A stretch of DNA of 64,000 nucleotides. It comes from Nostoc sp. CHAB 5824. GTDB taxonomy: Bacteria > Cyanobacteriota > Cyanobacteriia > Cyanobacteriales > Nostocaceae. Position 1 is the first letter of the stretch; each line of letters starts with the position of its first letter. The notes under the pieces are model-generated. The model searched no databases and had not been told where the DNA came from. It saw nothing but the letters and a program-made list of their open reading frames with translations. Location: the NCBI RefSeq assembly GCF_020829665.1, contig NZ_JAIVFT010000018.1:62001-126000 (forward strand), given 5' to 3'. A program made the translations under genes and the position numbers. This document shows positions 8,453 through 16,609 of this stretch, piece by piece.

Positions 8453-8560
8453 GGCGGGTTACCTTTGTTCGCAACTTGCCTTTCGGGGCCGAAGAATTTA
8501 GGGTTATCGGTTACGTCTCCACCATTGTGGGGATTAGCGGGTTCAATCCCCGCACCCGCC
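8453..8560 (+). ncRNA. YrlA-like Y RNA 4, D-arm-less form downstream of the Ro gene
   Basis: The acceptor GGCGGGT pairs with ACCCGCC (7 bp) and the T-arm is GCGGG-TTCAATC-CCCGC, but no D-arm is present. The Y module follows the acceptor strand directly: CTTGCCT, tetraloop TTCG, GGGCCGAAGAATTTAGGGTTATC. A further hairpin CTCCAC-CATT-GTGGGG stands before the T-arm. The loop has changed from the GNRA type of copies 1-3 to UUCG while the stem is kept, which argues for selection on structure. A T-rich tail (TTTGTTTGATTTTT) may end transcription. The 3' end has no encoded CCA. Confidence 0.72.
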
Positions 8561-8667
8561 TTTGTTTGATTTTTACCTCATGCAAAGATGTAAAGAAGAA
8601 GGCGATTTAGTTTTTTAATGGTCGTTTTTCTATTTCAGCGATGGGTAGAAGTAGGGTGTCTTCGATG

Positions 8668-8761
8668 TGCGTAGGCGCAGCCCGTCGTAGACATCGCAAT
8701 TTTTTACAAGAAGCACAACGCAAAAATTTGATCGCTCATCAATTATTCAACTACGGAATGA
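8668..8761. repeat. Small dispersed repeat and duplicated tail of the neighbouring gene
   Basis: An inverse copy of the dispersed repeat (GTAGGCGCAGCCCGTCGTAG) is at 8668-8698. The following 60 bases, reaching the stop of the next gene, recur with few changes at about 13440-13510. Confidence 0.6.
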
Positions 8762-9607
8762 TTAATTAAACAATGTCCCCAAAAAATTGATAATTGGTTT
8801 CCAAAAGAACCCAGTTAACACGTATGGAGCATATTGCAAGAGAGATAAGCTAGGCTTAATTGAAGGCTTAAGTGGAAAATTATCTAACAGAAAAGGTACT
8901 ACACAGGTGAGTCCATACGCAGTTGCTAAGGCAGTAGTGAATTTAGGAGTCTGACCTGGTATAGGACTATAATAAATACCCAATAGGATGCAACAAATCA
9001 TCAAAAATTGCTCCCATAAAAACCATGATTGCGGCGACAGAAAATAAATTAACCTCGGAAAGCTTTTATCAATTTTTTGTCGCATTCCTAGTAGTACTGC
9101 CCAAGTCGCTGCCCCAACAATGCCATCATTCTTCAATCCATAAATTCTTTGGAAGCGTTTCACCGCTCTTTCTGTGGCACTGTCAAAATAGCTAGTAGGT
9201 TCTTTTTTCAAAAATCCTTCATCATAAAGGATAGTTTGCAGTTCCTTAACCGCATTCCTTAATTCTGGGGACTTACTTTTTTGACTCCGAAAAAGTTTTG
9301 GGTACAAAAGGCAAGCCCATGTCAGTGGGCCAACCACTCCATCTGCTAGAAGATTATTGCTTTTTTGAAATTCTTTTACTGCCTCGTCTGTCTCTAAGTC
9401 AAATTTACCAGTAATCTCTGCAAGTAAACCTTGAGCTTTTAATCGCTCTTGCAATTCGTTGATTGATTCTTGTACAGACTTTGGTGTAAACTCACGGTAA
9501 AGTGTCGGAAGTTTATTAAAGACACAGACTTGTTTTTCTTCAGGAAAATAAAGTTGAGCTTGTTTTAGACCAACCAAGATACTTACAGTTTGAATTAGTT
9601 TATTCAT
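8762..9607 (-). CDS. Peptidoglycan-binding domain protein with C-terminal membrane segments
   Basis: 281 residues. Two PG_binding_1 repeats are visible at about 48-100 (LQERLKAQGLLAE ... DGVVGPLTWACLL) and 118-172 (LQTILYDEGFLK ... DGIVGAATWAVLLG). These normally hold proteins on cell-wall glycans. The C-terminal 90 residues contain two or three membrane helices (FLMICCILLGIYYS, FTTALATAYGLTCVVPFLL). There is no catalytic domain and no obvious signal peptide, so topology is uncertain. It diverges from the NB-ARC gene across a 257-bp spacer. Its 3' tail is duplicated near 13.5 kb. Confidence 0.78.
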   Translation of the reverse strand: MNKLIQTVSILVGLKQAQLYFPEEKQVCVFNKLPTLYREFTPKSVQESINELQERLKAQGLLAEITGKFDLETDEAVKEFQKSNNLLADGVVGPLTWACLLYPKLFRSQKSKSPELRNAVKELQTILYDEGFLKKEPTSYFDSATERAVKRFQRIYGLKNDGIVGAATWAVLLGMRQKIDKSFPRLIYFLSPQSWFLWEQFLMICCILLGIYYSPIPGQTPKFTTALATAYGLTCVVPFLLDNFPLKPSIKPSLSLLQYAPYVLTGFFWKPIINFLGTLFN

Positions 9608-9873
9608 TCAATACTCCTTTGTCGTCAGAAGTGAAAAAGATAATTCAGCCAGAGTTTTTGGTTGGTTGTCAGCATAGAAGATGTTGCATTTGCACGCCGC
9701 CTGTTACCAACAATTATGAACTTAGTAATTAGCCTACTAAATTGACATCAAATAGCTAATTAACAAAGTTAAAAATTTGTTAGTCAAAAATTACTAATAC
9801 AACATAATCAAAGTTTTGTCAGTTAAAATGTTGCTAACACAACATTTAAGAACAGACTAATAGGGTGATATTT
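9608..9873. promoter_or_regulatory. Divergent intergenic region between PG-binding and NB-ARC genes
   Basis: An AT-rich spacer that must carry promoters for both genes. A perfect 7-bp inverted repeat TAACAAA with TTTGTTA lies near 9762-9783, and the words ACAACAT and GCTAACACAAC recur nearby. No clear -35/-10 pair could be chosen. Confidence 0.35.
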
Positions 9874-12195
9874 ATGTCAGATCAGTCAGAGCGTGGGAAT
9901 CTGTCTAAAGCCTGGTATCAAAAGGTTTTACACGACTGGGATATAGATCGTTTACTGACTGACTTGGAGTCTAGAATTCAAGAGCGATACAGGCAAAATT
10001 CTAAGAAAGACCTGTTACTTGGGTTGCTGTGCGGGTATAGCTTGACGAAGATAAGTCAGGACTTGTACAGAGATAAGGCTGGTGTGAGAGTGGGATTGAG
10101 CAATATCTATCGAGATATTGAAACTTTGACAGGAGAACCAGACAATAGCGTCAGGTCAAGCAACCTTATTTACATTCTAGAGAGACATGGATATCGCAGA
10201 GGTGTTGCTGCATCTAGTACCGAAAGCGCCTCTATCCCCCACAATCTGCCATCACCAACCTACACAGAATTTATTGGTCGTGAGGCAGATATGAAAAAGC
10301 TACTGGAAAGGCTTTTGCCGATGCATGGCGCTCACATGATTACGGTACATGGCATTGGTGGCGTAGGGAAAACGGCGCTGGTGTTAGCAGCTGCTTACGT
10401 GTGCTTAGAAGCTAGTAACGAAAACAGTTCTGATGCGCCTAAATTTGATGCGATTATTTTCACTTCAGCCAAACAACAGGAACTGATTCCCGATATGATT
10501 TTGCAACGGCAGCAAGGACAGCGTAACCTGCGCGAGATTTTTCGGGTGATTGCCAATGCTTTAAGCGACTCTACTATTATTCAATCTCCTCCCAATGACC
10601 AATTTGAGCGTGTACGCCAATGTCTTTCTAAACAGCGAACGCTTTTGATTGTGGACAATATGGAGACTATAGAGGACAGGGATGAGGTTATAGAATTCCT
10701 ATACAATTTGCCCATTTGCGTCAAAGTAGTAATTACTACCCGCGAACGAATTGCCCTGCTGCCAATCAGTTTGCGAAACTTGCCCCTCAATGATGGTTTG
10801 CAGTTGATTCAGCAACAGGCTGAAGAAAAAGCTATAACTATCCAAGATGAGGACTCTAGCTTGCTCTACAAGCGCACTGGGGGAATCCCTCTGGCTATTG
10901 TCTACGCACTCGGTCAAGTTTCTAGTGGCTACTCCTTGAACTTCGTGTTGGAGCAGTTAGCCTCTGCTACAGGCGATGTGGCTCGTTTTTGCTTTGAGCA
11001 ATCAGTGCAAGGTACGAAGGGACAGCCACCACACAAGTTACTCATGTCGCTGGCGATTTTTCCTGACTCTCCTATCCAAGCTGCTGTAGCTGAGGTTGCT
11101 GGACTGACATCTGCTCCTGATTCCGTCAGTAATGGCTTGGTACGTTTGCAGCAACTCTCGTTAGTGAATCTGAATCCAGAGACTAAGCGATACGAGATGC
11201 TCTCTCTGACTCGTGAGTATGCTTTAGCACAATTAGCTGCTTACCCAGATTTTGAGAAAGAAGCACGGAGGCGCTGGGTGAAATGGTATCTAGATTTTGC
11301 TTACAGTTACGGCGGAGAAGATTGGGAAAAATGGATACATTACGACAGGTTAGAGGAAGAGGAAGGAAATGTGCGGGCAGTACTTTATTGGTGTAAAAAC
11401 CAAGACCACTATGCAGAAGTTAGGGATTTGTGGTTGCTCTTGAACCACTACGCCAATCTCTATGCTTATTGGGACGATCGCCTTGATTGGTTGCAATGGC
11501 TGATAGAACAATCAGAACGACGTGGTGAATGGTCATCTTTGGTGAAATTCATGATCCGCAAAACCTGGCTACTAATTCGGGATTGTTCACCTCAAAGTCT
11601 GAAAGCAGCAGACGAAATATTGCGGCGGGCGTGGGTTTTACGTGACCATGCAGATTCATGCGTTCAAGCTGACTTAGCCGAAAGTATGGCTAGGCTGCAA
11701 ATCAGACAGAAGGATTATAAAGATGCACGCCACTGGCTAACAGTAGAAGAAAAATTGGTGATCGAGGCGAATCTAGACGAGCGACAGCACATTCGCTATT
11801 TTATTCCCGTTCTTTACCATCGGGCTGAAATCTTTTATTCAGAAGGTGAATATTTTTTAGCAAAGAAGCTATTTCAAGATGTGATGAAAAGTGCAGAAAA
11901 AATTAATTGGCATCGGGTGATCAATTCTGCTCAAAATTGGCTTGCCGATATTGCCATCGAACAAGGCGATCGCGATGAAGCTCAAAAGCTCTTAATTCAA
12001 GGCTTAACTGTCGCCGAAAGCAGCAATAATAAACGGCGTCTGGCTCGTTATCAACGTTCTATTGCTCGCTGGGAGAGAAGGTGGGGAAGTGTTCAAAAAG
12101 CCTGCCAATTGTCAACTCAGGCTATTAATAGTTTTAAGCACTTGGGAATGACAAGGGATGCGGAGGAAATGCAAACTTTACTTGATTCCCCATAA
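9874..12195 (+). CDS. NB-ARC family STAND ATPase with TPR-like C-terminus
   Basis: The ATG at 9874 (MSDQSERGN) is preferred to the GTG at 9865; about 773 residues. The N-terminal 100 residues form a small helical domain often found in cyanobacterial STAND proteins (LLGLLCGYSLTKISQDLY). The NTPase has a P-loop VHGIGGVGKT near residue 160, Walker B LLIVDNMET near 255, RNBS-like VVITTRER and a GxP box GGIPLAIVYAL. The last 300 residues are helical repeats likely to act as the sensor. Such proteins are ATP-driven switches in signalling or antiphage defence. No effector gene is adjacent. The last 75 bp and 3' flank are duplicated at 14653-14770. Confidence 0.85.
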   Translation: MSDQSERGNLSKAWYQKVLHDWDIDRLLTDLESRIQERYRQNSKKDLLLGLLCGYSLTKISQDLYRDKAGVRVGLSNIYRDIETLTGEPDNSVRSSNLIYILERHGYRRGVAASSTESASIPHNLPSPTYTEFIGREADMKKLLERLLPMHGAHMITVHGIGGVGKTALVLAAAYVCLEASNENSSDAPKFDAIIFTSAKQQELIPDMILQRQQGQRNLREIFRVIANALSDSTIIQSPPNDQFERVRQCLSKQRTLLIVDNMETIEDRDEVIEFLYNLPICVKVVITTRERIALLPISLRNLPLNDGLQLIQQQAEEKAITIQDEDSSLLYKRTGGIPLAIVYALGQVSSGYSLNFVLEQLASATGDVARFCFEQSVQGTKGQPPHKLLMSLAIFPDSPIQAAVAEVAGLTSAPDSVSNGLVRLQQLSLVNLNPETKRYEMLSLTREYALAQLAAYPDFEKEARRRWVKWYLDFAYSYGGEDWEKWIHYDRLEEEEGNVRAVLYWCKNQDHYAEVRDLWLLLNHYANLYAYWDDRLDWLQWLIEQSERRGEWSSLVKFMIRKTWLLIRDCSPQSLKAADEILRRAWVLRDHADSCVQADLAESMARLQIRQKDYKDARHWLTVEEKLVIEANLDERQHIRYFIPVLYHRAEIFYSEGEYFLAKKLFQDVMKSAEKINWHRVINSAQNWLADIAIEQGDRDEAQKLLIQGLTVAESSNNKRRLARYQRSIARWERRWGSVQKACQLSTQAINSFKHLGMTRDAEEMQTLLDSP

Positions 12196-12450
12196 CCATG
12201 TGCAAACAACGCATCTCCAGTTTTTCTCTAGTATGGCTGCTGCCCAAATTAGGCAATGGGCTACGCATCGTCGCCAGCGATCACACTGCTACTTCTTGTA
12301 AAATAGACAAAATGCGTTTTTTGTCAATCAAATGTAATATAGCTTAGTAATAATTGGGCGATCGCAATTTTTGAGAAGTACAACATCAACCTTGGGTACA
12401 ATTTATCGGGCGTACATCAGGGAGTCCAGACCTGTTCCGGCGACAGGGGT
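12196..12450. repeat. Duplicated intergenic module (copy 1)
   Basis: No gene. The stretch 12196-12385 shares blocks with 13286-13500 and 14700-14945: a CTTGTAAAATAGACAA-type word, then TGTAATATA, then GCGATCGCAATTTTTGAGAAG. Three copies in 3 kb show local duplication. Confidence 0.65.
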
Positions 12451-12477
12451 GACTCAGTTCAAAAATAAAACTGAGTC
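12451..12477 (-). terminator. Hairpin downstream of the PIN toxin gene
   Basis: GACTCAGTT pairs with AACTGAGTC over 9 bp around a 9-nt AT-rich loop. It lies 57 nt beyond the vapC-like stop, so it could end that transcript, but it lacks a following T run. Confidence 0.4.
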
Positions 12478-12533
12478 GGATAGCTTGGTAGGTTGCAAAA
12501 CCGAACAGTTGTTCGACTCAATTATCAACCTTC

Positions 12534-12932
12534 TTACTCCCAATCCTCAATCTGTAACCCATTTACGCGATTGAATTCACTTCTATTGTGGGTAACTAAA
12601 ATTAAATTATGTGCCTGAGCAATCGATGCAATTTGTAAATCATAAGGGCCAATAGGCGTACCTAAAGTTGCCAATTCAGCACGAATTCGACCAAAAATTG
12701 TGGCGGCTACATCATCGAAACTCAGAGAGACAAAATTATTAAGAAAAGCTAACTGTAAAGCTAGGGTGCGTTGAGGATTCTTGCTTCTTATGGCACCATA
12801 AAACAGTTCAGCCTTAACAATTGAACAAACAGCAATATCCTGTGGTGATAAAGACTCTAACCGTCGTCGCACTCCAGATATTGGACGATTTAGATAAACA
12901 ATGCAAGCATTGGTATCTAATAAATAAATCAC
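12534..12932 (-). CDS. vapC: PIN-domain toxin ribonuclease, VapC type
   Basis: A 132-residue PIN domain. The acidic residues that bind metal are in place: Asp in LLDTNACI at the start, Glu in KAELFYGA near residue 42, Asp in PYDLQIAS near 98, and the closing VTHNRSEFNRV segment. VapC enzymes cut RNA when their antitoxin is lost. The ATG overlaps the antitoxin stop by 4 nt, so the pair is translationally coupled. The reading frame is complete, unlike several other toxins in this window. Confidence 0.88.
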   Translation of the reverse strand: MIYLLDTNACIVYLNRPISGVRRRLESLSPQDIAVCSIVKAELFYGAIRSKNPQRTLALQLAFLNNFVSLSFDDVAATIFGRIRAELATLGTPIGPYDLQIASIAQAHNLILVTHNRSEFNRVNGLQIEDWE

Positions 12933-13195
12933 TCTAACGGCTCCCGCACTTCATATTCACCTTGAGGATATCTCACTAGAGGATCATCTTGCAGACAACC
13001 AGCCGTCTGTTCAAAAAAGCCAGGAGGCCACCCCAATTCTTCAGGTGTTTTTACCTGCACTGGTGTTTCAATGTGACCTTTTGCTGCAAACATCTTGAGA
13101 GCATCAACAATTACTTCCTCTGGCGAAGCATACTTACCACTTTCAATCTGAGTTTGGATGAATTGCTCTATCTCTGGATTTAAGAACACATTCAT
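12929..13195 (-). CDS. Antitoxin of the PIN toxin, ribbon-helix-helix type
   Basis: 88 residues. The N-terminal half (FLNPEIEQFIQTQIESGKY, then SPEEVIVDALKMF) reads like a ParD/CopG-type ribbon-helix-helix DNA-binding domain. The tail (EELGWPPGFFEQTAG) would wrap the toxin. It lies directly before the vapC-like gene with an ATGA overlap and probably represses their shared promoter in 13196-13300. Confidence 0.8.
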   Translation of the reverse strand: MNVFLNPEIEQFIQTQIESGKYASPEEVIVDALKMFAAKGHIETPVQVKTPEELGWPPGFFEQTAGCLQDDPLVRYPQGEYEVREPLE

Positions 13196-13984
13196 AGATT
13201 TATTTACAAGGATGTTTTTCCATGACTATTTTAGTCTTAGGTGAGATTGTAACTGAAGATTAGGCTATTCTTTATATACTTTGGATCAAAAGTGCGATCG
13301 CATACCTACCAAAACTAAGCGATGTCTACGACGGGCTATTCGGCGTCGCAAAAATTTACCTCTTGTAAAATAGACAAGATGCTTGTTCGACAACATAATG
13401 TAATATAACTTAGCAATAATCGAGCGATCGCAATTTTTGAGAAGCACAACGCAAACATTCGACAAAAAATAAAATAACGATCGCTTATCAATTATTCAAC
13501 TACCCAATAATTAATTAAACAATATCTTACCGATTAAATTTAAGACGGCGAATTAACACTGTTCAACAAATGTTAATAATTTGTCAAACTTTTGTTCGTC
13601 ATCAATGAGCCAGACTGGCTTTTCATATATTTAGAGTGTTAGAGCAGTATCGGCTTGTAAGCTCATCTTTAGCTCAAAATTAGTTCAACTGTTGGTTTAC
13701 TGTTTTGATGCTCTACAGGTAACCTATGCTTACTTATCGTAAACAAAAGTCATTGATTTGATATTGTTACAGAGCTTCACATAGCTTGGGCAAACGGTTG
13801 GAAGTGCAGTTATTTGAGTGGAAAAATCAAATTTTGTAAAGATAAATAAATACGAAAAATACATCTATCGAGGTAACTGAAATATGTTGTATGCATAGTT
13901 AAAATATCAATGTTTCTTATCAAAGTTTTTGGAACACAACCGGAACGTTATTCTAATAGTACATCTACAATTTTATTTGATTAT
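13196..13984. repeat. Repeat-rich intergenic region with a decayed gene tail
   Basis: No gene. A dispersed repeat copy lies at 13319-13350. Module copy 2 runs from about 13286 to 13500. At 13440-13530 the 3' end and downstream flank of the PG-binding gene recur in diverged form. The rest (13540-13900) is AT-rich and may hold the promoter of the DUF3105 gene. Confidence 0.55.
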
Positions 13985-14653
13985 ATGAGCATTAAACTTG
14001 CTAAATCAGGTTTCTTGTTACTCTGCCTGATCTGCACGATCACCATAACTTTAGTATTCGGAAATATGCCTGGGAGTTCTCAGGAATCTTCCTCACAACC
14101 GAGTACCGCGTCAACTTCTAGTTCAATGATGAATTCCATACGAGAGTGGAAGGGCTTAATTGAACCCTTTTCAGTAATGACATTTGAATCACCATTGCCA
14201 GGGCTGTACCCTGGCACAATACTACCAGGAATACGTTTCCCAGATTTAGGGCAACAACATGTAGAAGTAGGTACTTCAATCACTTATAATTCAAATCCAC
14301 CAACCTCCGGGCCGCACTACCCGTATCCAACAGCGTGGGGCATATACAAAGATCCACCCGCCGATGGATTTTTAGTACATAATTTGGAACATGGTGGGGT
14401 GATTATTAGCTACAACCCTAAACAAATTAAAGATCAAGAGTTGTCCCAGCTACGGCAGCAGGCGCGATCTTTGAGCAACTTTAACGCACGTATTATCCTG
14501 ACACCACGGTTGAACCTCGACACAGCAATTGCACTCACCGCTTGGAATTACTTGCAGAAACTTGACCGTTACAACTCTACAGCAGTAAAGGTCTTTTATG
14601 ATACGCACATTGTTCGTGGCCCTGAGTGCCAGGAAGGGTTATGTCCCGGCTAG
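13985..14653 (+). CDS. DUF3105-family exported protein
   Basis: From the ATG at 13985 the protein (222 residues) begins with a signal peptide or anchor (KLAKSGFLLLCLICTITITL) and a Ser/Thr-rich linker. The DUF3105 core follows: a YNSNPPTSGPHY motif near residue 100, HNLEHGGVII with its conserved histidines near 130, and a terminal ECQEGLCPG with two cysteines. Function is unknown for the family; conserved His and Cys hint at metal binding. An upstream in-frame ATG at 13910 would bury the signal peptide, so I reject it. The stop abuts a copied NB-ARC tail. Confidence 0.8.
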   Translation: MSIKLAKSGFLLLCLICTITITLVFGNMPGSSQESSSQPSTASTSSSMMNSIREWKGLIEPFSVMTFESPLPGLYPGTILPGIRFPDLGQQHVEVGTSITYNSNPPTSGPHYPYPTAWGIYKDPPADGFLVHNLEHGGVIISYNPKQIKDQELSQLRQQARSLSNFNARIILTPRLNLDTAIALTAWNYLQKLDRYNSTAVKVFYDTHIVRGPECQEGLCPG

Positions 14654-15130
14654 GCTATTAATAGTTTTAAGCACTTGGGAATGACGCAGGATGCATAGAA
14701 AATGCAAAGTTTCCTGCATTCACCGTAATCATGTGCAAACAACGGATCTACAGTTTTTCTACAGGATGGCTGCTGCATAAAAGTGCGATCGCATAGCTGC
14801 CCAAACTAGGCGATGGGCTACGTTCCGGTGAAAGCGATGTCTACGACGGGCTATTCGGCGTCGCAAACATTTACCTCTTGTGCTATAAACAAGATGCGTT
14901 TTGTCAATATTAGATAATATTAATTAGTATCAGTCGAGTGATGCCTATGGCGGGCTGCGCCTACGCTGTTCCTTTTGGATGTAATTGTTATTAATACGGC
15001 AATATGCTACATATCAGCCTGGGTTCATCCCAAATTGTCCACCCAAAGACAGTAGATTAAGTTTTGTCTAAATAACTATAAGGGATGAAATAGCTCTGCT
15101 TTCCAAAAAGTGAAAAAGGAACAGATTTTT
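14654..15130. repeat. Duplicated NB-ARC tail plus intergenic module (copy 3)
   Basis: 14653-14770 closely repeats the last codons and 3' flank of the NB-ARC gene (GCTATTAATAGTTTTAAGCA is identical). Dispersed repeats follow at 14834-14865 and 14939-14966. No intact gene is present. The last 60 bases before 15131 carry the ribosome site of the reductase gene. Confidence 0.7.
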
Positions 15131-16477
15131 ATGACATTTGATTACGATTTGTTTGTCATTGGTGCTGGGCCTGGGGGATTGGCAGCAGCTAAAAAAGCAG
15201 CTAGTTACGGTGTACGTGTCGCTATTGCCGAACAAGAATCCGTCGGGGGAACTTGTGTAAATCGCGGTTGCGTTCCTAAAAAACTGATTGTCTACGCCGC
15301 TGACTTCGCCCTGCAAAATCAAATAGCGCACAGTTATGGGTGGAGCGACTGTCAAACATACTTTGACTGGACATTATTTATTAAGTCAGTACATCAGCAT
15401 ATTGACAGCATTAACCAGTCTTATTTTCAGCAATTACAAAAAGCTGGAATTGAACTAATTTCTGAATATGCCACTTTCATTGATACACATACTATCAATA
15501 TCAATGGACGCAAAGTTACAGCAGACAAAATTTTAATTGCTGTGGGAGGACAACCCCTCAAGCCCAAAATCCCAGGTATAGAATACGCTATTACATCCCG
15601 CGAGATGTTTCATCTACCCTATCTGCCGAAACGTTTGGCAATTATTGGCGGCGGCTACATTGGCGTAGAATTTTCCAGTATGATGCACGCTTTCGGCTGC
15701 GAAGTGACGGTGATTGAAAAAGACGAGATGATTTTATCGGGGTTTGATGATGACATTTGCTCTGCGGTACAACAAGGTTTGAGTAAACGCGGAATTAAGT
15801 TTTTCACCAACAGCACTGTTCAAGAAATCAAATTCTCAGATGAGGGTTTGTTGTTAACTATTACTGGTAAGAGCCAAGAAATAATTACAGCAGATACCAT
15901 TTTAGTTGCCACAGGGTACGCTCCAAATACCAAGAATCTTGGTTTGGAAAATGCCCATGTTGAACTTGGCGAACATGGTGCAATCAAAGTAGATGAGTAT
16001 AGCCGCACTAGCCAAGAAAACATTTTTGCTGTGGGTGACTGCACTAGCCGCGTGCAATTGACTCCAGTGGCAAAGGCAGAAGGTATTGCCTTTGCCGATA
16101 CAGTTTTTGGTAACAAGGCGCAAAAACTAAATTATGATTATGTGCCCACTGCTGTTTTTTGCCGTCCAGAAGCGGCTAGTGTAGGGATGACAGAGGCGAA
16201 AGCACGGGAAAAATTTGGTGAATCTGTACAATGCTACTGCACCCAGTTCCAACCCCTGTTGTATCAGCTAATTGAACAGAATGAGCCAACTACTATGAAG
16301 TTAGTGCTAAATAGTGATTCTGGGCAAGTTTTGGGCGCTCACATGGTGGGTGAACATGCAGCAGATATCATTCAAAGTCTTGGCGTGGCAATTCGCAAGG
16401 GCATTACCAAGGAAGACTTGGATGAAACAATAAGCATTCATCCCACGGCAGGAGAAGAATTCCTGTCGTTAAATTAA
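15131..16477 (+). CDS. gor: Glutathione-disulfide reductase
   Basis: An FAD flavoprotein that uses NADPH to reduce oxidised glutathione in the cytoplasm. Visible parts: FAD-binding VIGAGPGGLAAAKKA at the N-terminus, redox-active disulfide GGTCVNRGCVPKK near residue 40, NADPH-binding IIGGGYIGVEF near 170, the second FAD site IFAVGDCT near 300, and the C-terminal interface with the catalytic His in SIHPTAGEE. The ATG at 15131 with AAAGGA about 10 nt upstream is preferred to a GTG at 15110. Length (448) is normal. A thioredoxin or mercuric reductase is excluded by the CVNRGC pattern and length. Confidence 0.93.
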   Translation: MTFDYDLFVIGAGPGGLAAAKKAASYGVRVAIAEQESVGGTCVNRGCVPKKLIVYAADFALQNQIAHSYGWSDCQTYFDWTLFIKSVHQHIDSINQSYFQQLQKAGIELISEYATFIDTHTININGRKVTADKILIAVGGQPLKPKIPGIEYAITSREMFHLPYLPKRLAIIGGGYIGVEFSSMMHAFGCEVTVIEKDEMILSGFDDDICSAVQQGLSKRGIKFFTNSTVQEIKFSDEGLLLTITGKSQEIITADTILVATGYAPNTKNLGLENAHVELGEHGAIKVDEYSRTSQENIFAVGDCTSRVQLTPVAKAEGIAFADTVFGNKAQKLNYDYVPTAVFCRPEAASVGMTEAKAREKFGESVQCYCTQFQPLLYQLIEQNEPTTMKLVLNSDSGQVLGAHMVGEHAADIIQSLGVAIRKGITKEDLDETISIHPTAGEEFLSLN

Positions 16478-16609
16478 AATCCTGTGCAGAATTGAGTGAA
16501 GAAGACACGGGGAGGGGAAGAAGCAAGGGAGCAGGGAGCAACAAAGAAGAGTTTTCCCCCCTGCCCCTCTGCCTCTTCCCCTGCCTATCTGAACCGGCCG
16601 GCGTCCTTC

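Noticed and set aside
8425..8610. Small protein frame over Y RNA 4
   Set aside because: It lies wholly over the structured RNA, with no family similarity or ribosome site.
12371..12574. Protein of 67 residues upstream and antisense of the PIN toxin
   Set aside because: It covers a duplicated noncoding module and a hairpin; no family match.
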